Shown piece by piece: positions 4,260 to 6,762 of a DNA stretch of 6,762 nt. The stretch spans positions 1-6,762 of the forward strand of contig VBAN01000113.1 of NCBI GenBank assembly GCA_005882445.1, given 5' to 3'. Origin of the DNA: Candidatus Segetimicrobium genomatis. GTDB taxonomy: Bacteria; Sysuimicrobiota; Sysuimicrobiia; Sysuimicrobiales; Segetimicrobiaceae. A program made the position numbers and the translations under genes. The first letter of the stretch is position 1; each line of letters starts with the position of its first letter. The notes under the pieces were generated by a model. That model was not told the origin of the DNA. It made no database searches and saw only the letters and a program-made list of their open reading frames with translations.

Positions 4260-6762
4260 TGGCGGCGCCGCTGCGCGACGAAGCCGCCCGCCTGCGCATC
4301 CGCACCGAGCTCGACCGCAATTTCGTCGTCGAGGCCGGCGCCGGGACCGGCAAGACGCAATTGCTCGTGGACCGGGTCGAATCCCTGGTGGCCTCCGGCC
4401 GCGCGCGCCTGGCCGCCGTTGTCGCGATCACGTTCACCGAGAAAGCCGCCGCCGAGCTGCGCGTCAAGATCCGGGAGCGGATCGAGTCGCGCCTCCACGA
4501 CGTCGGCGCCGCGCGCGAGCGGTTCCGGACGGCGCTCGAGGATCTCGAGATCGCCCCCATCTCGACGATCCACGCGTTTGCGGCCGATCTCCTGAGGGAG
4601 CGGCCGGTGGAGGCGGGGGTGGATCCCGCGTTCACGGTCGCCGACGAGTTGAGCGCGTCGCTGTTTCGCACGGAGGCGTGGGACCGCTGGCTGGAAGGGC
4701 AGAAAGACGCCGGAGGGGGAGCGCTCCGGGAATTGATCGAGTGCGGGGTGCCGCTGGGGCACCTGCGCAGCGTGGGAGACGCGCTGCTGCGGTACCGGGA
4801 CGTCGTGGTCGTGCCCTGGGATGGCGGGCCGGCTTCGCGGGATCCCCTCGACTGGCTCAAGGCGGCCGAGCCCCAGATGCGCGCCTGCATCGCCCGGATC
4901 GGAACCGGCTGCCTCGTGCCCTCCGACGCGGCCGTGGACGCCCTGCGCGAGTTGGAACGGACGCTCGATCTCTTCGCCCGGCTGGGCGACGCGGAGGTGC
5001 GCCGCGGGATCCTCAGCGGGTTGAAGCTCAAGGTGCGGGGGAGTCAGCGCAACTGGACCCCCGGTGTGCTCACCTGGATCAGGGATCGCCTCGGCGACCT
5101 CGAGGACGACCTCGAAACGCTCCGGGCCGCGCACGCCCACCGGCTGACCGCGGGCGCGGTGAACTGGCTGCGCGGCTACGCCGGCGTCTACCAGGCCCTG
5201 AAGGCGCGGGAGGGGGTCCTCGACTTCGACGACCTCCTGCTCAAGGCGCGCGACCTCCTCCGCGACAACCGCGAGGTCCGCGCCTACTTCCAGCGCCGCT
5301 TCGATGCGATCCTGGTGGACGAATTCCAGGATACGGACCCGCTGCAGGCCGAGGTCGTCTTTTTCCTGGCCGAAGACGGCGCCCGCGCCAGGACGTGGGA
5401 CGAGGTGCACCTCCGGCCGGGGAAGCTGTTCATCGTGGGCGATCCCAAGCAGTCGATCTATGCCTTCCGGCGGGCGGACATCGAGACGTACGAGCGAGCC
5501 AAGGAGGTGCTGCTGCGCTCGGGAGCCGTGGAGGACATCACGGCCAATTTCCGCTCGGCCGCGCCGGTCCTCACCGCCGTCAACGAGATCTTCCAGGGCC
5601 GGATGCGGCGGCCGCCCGACGGCCGGTATCAGCCCGACTACGTGGCGCTGAACCCCTCTCCCGGAACCCAGGCGTCGGACGATTCCCCGGCCCTGATGCT
5701 GCTCTACCCGGGGGCGAAGGATCCCGGAGAGACGGACGTGGCCACCCGCCGCCGGCGCGAGGCGGAGGTGCTCGCCGCGTTCCTCCGGCACCACATCGAT
5801 CGCGGGACCTGGAAGATCGGAGCGGACAGGCGGCCGGCCCGGTTCGGCGATGTGGCGCTGCTCTTCCGCGGGATGAGTGATGTGGGGATCTATGAAGAAG
5901 CGCTTACCCGCTGCCAGATCCCGTACCGGGTGACGAGCAGCCGGACCTTCTACCGGCGCGAAGAGATTGGGTGGTTGCTCAACGTGCTCCACGCGGTCGA
6001 ACATCCGACCGACCCGGTCGCCGTCTGGGGAGCGCTGCGGTCCCCACTGTTTGGCTGCTCGGACCGCGACGTCTACGAGTTCGTCGCCGCGGGCGGCGGG
6101 TCGCTGGATTATCGCGCCGCGGCCGCGCCCCCCGCGCCTGAGACGTCGGCCGGGACGGCCGCGCCGGAGAGCATCGCGGAGGCGTACGCGGTGCTGCGCG
6201 ACCTCCATCGGGCCCGCCTCCAGTTGAGCGTCCCCCGGATGGTTGAGGAGGTCCTGACGCGCACCCATGTGCTGGAGACGTTCCTGCTCCTGCCGCAGGG
6301 AGAGCAGCGGGTCGCGAATTTAAGGAAGGTGGTGACCCTGGCGCGGGCCCTCGAAGAGAGCGGGATCCTGACCTTTCGGGCGTTCGTCCACTGGCTGCGC
6401 GACATGGAAGAGGAGGCCGTGGACGAGGCCGAGTCGCCCACGGTCGAAGAGGGCGACGATGTCGTGCGGATCATGTCCATTCACGCCGCCAAGGGGCTGG
6501 AGTTCCCGATCGTGGTCATCCCCGATCTCGGCCGCGGCCCCGGCGGGCGGGTCGACCATCTGCTGATCCAGCGGGCCGGCGCGCGGGCCGCCGCGCATGT
6601 GGGGAAGGTTCGCGACTGGCCGATCCAGTCGCAGGACTACGGAGCGCTGAAGGATGACCAGGACCGGCGCAGCGGCGCCGAACGTCTGCGCGTGCTGTAC
6701 GTGGCCATGACCCGGGCGAAGGACGCCCTGATCCTGCCTGTGTTCCCCCGTCCCGCGAAGGG
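4256..6762 (+). CDS. addA: AddA-like UvrD/RecB-family DNA helicase (3' end outside window)
   Basis: The visible 835 residues form the superfamily 1A helicase of an AddAB-type enzyme, which unwinds DNA at double-strand breaks for recombination repair. Motifs in order are: Walker A GAGTGKT (28-34), motif Ia TFTEKAAAEL, motif Ib STIHAF, LDFDDLL (322-328), Walker B DEFQDTDPLQ (355-364), motif III VGDPKQSIYAFRRAD (about 394-408), motif IV NFRS (431-434), motif V IHAAKGLEFP (Lys 746), and motif VI VAMTRAKD with the arginine finger at 820. All catalytic residues are intact. The C-terminal nuclease domain, expected a few hundred residues on, lies outside. The start is ATG 4256, overlapping the addB TGA as ATGA, or the adjacent ATG 4259; GGGAG at 4246-4250 suits both. 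Coupling to addB implies co-translation. RecB is the alternative name, but the AddB-like partner with four cysteines favours AddA. Confidence 0.9.
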   Translation, partial: MMAAPLRDEAARLRIRTELDRNFVVEAGAGTGKTQLLVDRVESLVASGRARLAAVVAITFTEKAAAELRVKIRERIESRLHDVGAARERFRTALEDLEIAPISTIHAFAADLLRERPVEAGVDPAFTVADELSASLFRTEAWDRWLEGQKDAGGGALRELIECGVPLGHLRSVGDALLRYRDVVVVPWDGGPASRDPLDWLKAAEPQMRACIARIGTGCLVPSDAAVDALRELERTLDLFARLGDAEVRRGILSGLKLKVRGSQRNWTPGVLTWIRDRLGDLEDDLETLRAAHAHRLTAGAVNWLRGYAGVYQALKAREGVLDFDDLLLKARDLLRDNREVRAYFQRRFDAILVDEFQDTDPLQAEVVFFLAEDGARARTWDEVHLRPGKLFIVGDPKQSIYAFRRADIETYERAKEVLLRSGAVEDITANFRSAAPVLTAVNEIFQGRMRRPPDGRYQPDYVALNPSPGTQASDDSPALMLLYPGAKDPGETDVATRRRREAEVLAAFLRHHIDRGTWKIGADRRPARFGDVALLFRGMSDVGIYEEALTRCQIPYRVTSSRTFYRREEIGWLLNVLHAVEHPTDPVAVWGALRSPLFGCSDRDVYEFVAAGGGSLDYRAAAAPPAPETSAGTAAPESIAEAYAVLRDLHRARLQLSVPRMVEEVLTRTHVLETFLLLPQGEQRVANLRKVVTLARALEESGILTFRAFVHWLRDMEEEAVDEAESPTVEEGDDVVRIMSIHAAKGLEFPIVVIPDLGRGPGGRVDHLLIQRAGARAAAHVGKVRDWPIQSQDYGALKDDQDRRSGAERLRVLYVAMTRAKDALILPVFPRPAK

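Noticed and set aside
4151..6268. A 705-codon open frame on the minus strand opposite addA
   Set aside because: It is an antisense shadow of GC-rich codon use. The translation is Pro/Arg/Gly-rich without any domain, while the plus strand shows every helicase motif in order.

Overview
The window comes from a GC-rich bacterial chromosome: most third codon positions are G or C, and a hand count gives 44 G/C in 60 bases at 1261-1320. I cannot fix the species. The gene content, and an AddB-like protein without a P-loop, would suit an uncultured soil or sediment bacterium (for example Rokubacteria or Methylomirabilota), but that is a guess. All genes I can support are on the + strand.

Region 1 (2-716) holds the 3' end of a polytopic membrane protein resembling the COG4280 family, followed 4 bases later by a small protein with two membrane segments. 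The pair looks translationally coupled.

Region 2 (about 720-1140) is a less GC-rich pocket with the remains of a MazEF-like toxin-antitoxin module. It has a short antitoxin-like gene with a strong ribosome binding site and small palindromes in its leader. A MazF/PemK-like toxin fragment follows, without its N-terminal half and its usual C-terminus.

Region 3 (1197-6762) is an addB-addA pair encoding a helicase-nuclease for double-strand break repair. The addB-like gene is broken into three reading-frame segments, with changes near 2849 and near 4135. Both changes fall where residues expected for the family are missing, so each looks like a small deletion. The four cysteines of the AddB iron-sulfur cluster and the PD-(D/E)XK nuclease motifs are all still encoded, but not in one frame. 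addA starts at an ATGA overlap with the addB stop. It carries all the superfamily 1 helicase motifs and runs off the window before its nuclease domain.

I see no convincing new biological system. The most notable feature is three lesions in about 3.2 kb (the toxin gene and two in addB) beside a clean addA. This is either real decay of the AddB subunit and the toxin-antitoxin module, or sequencing or assembly error.
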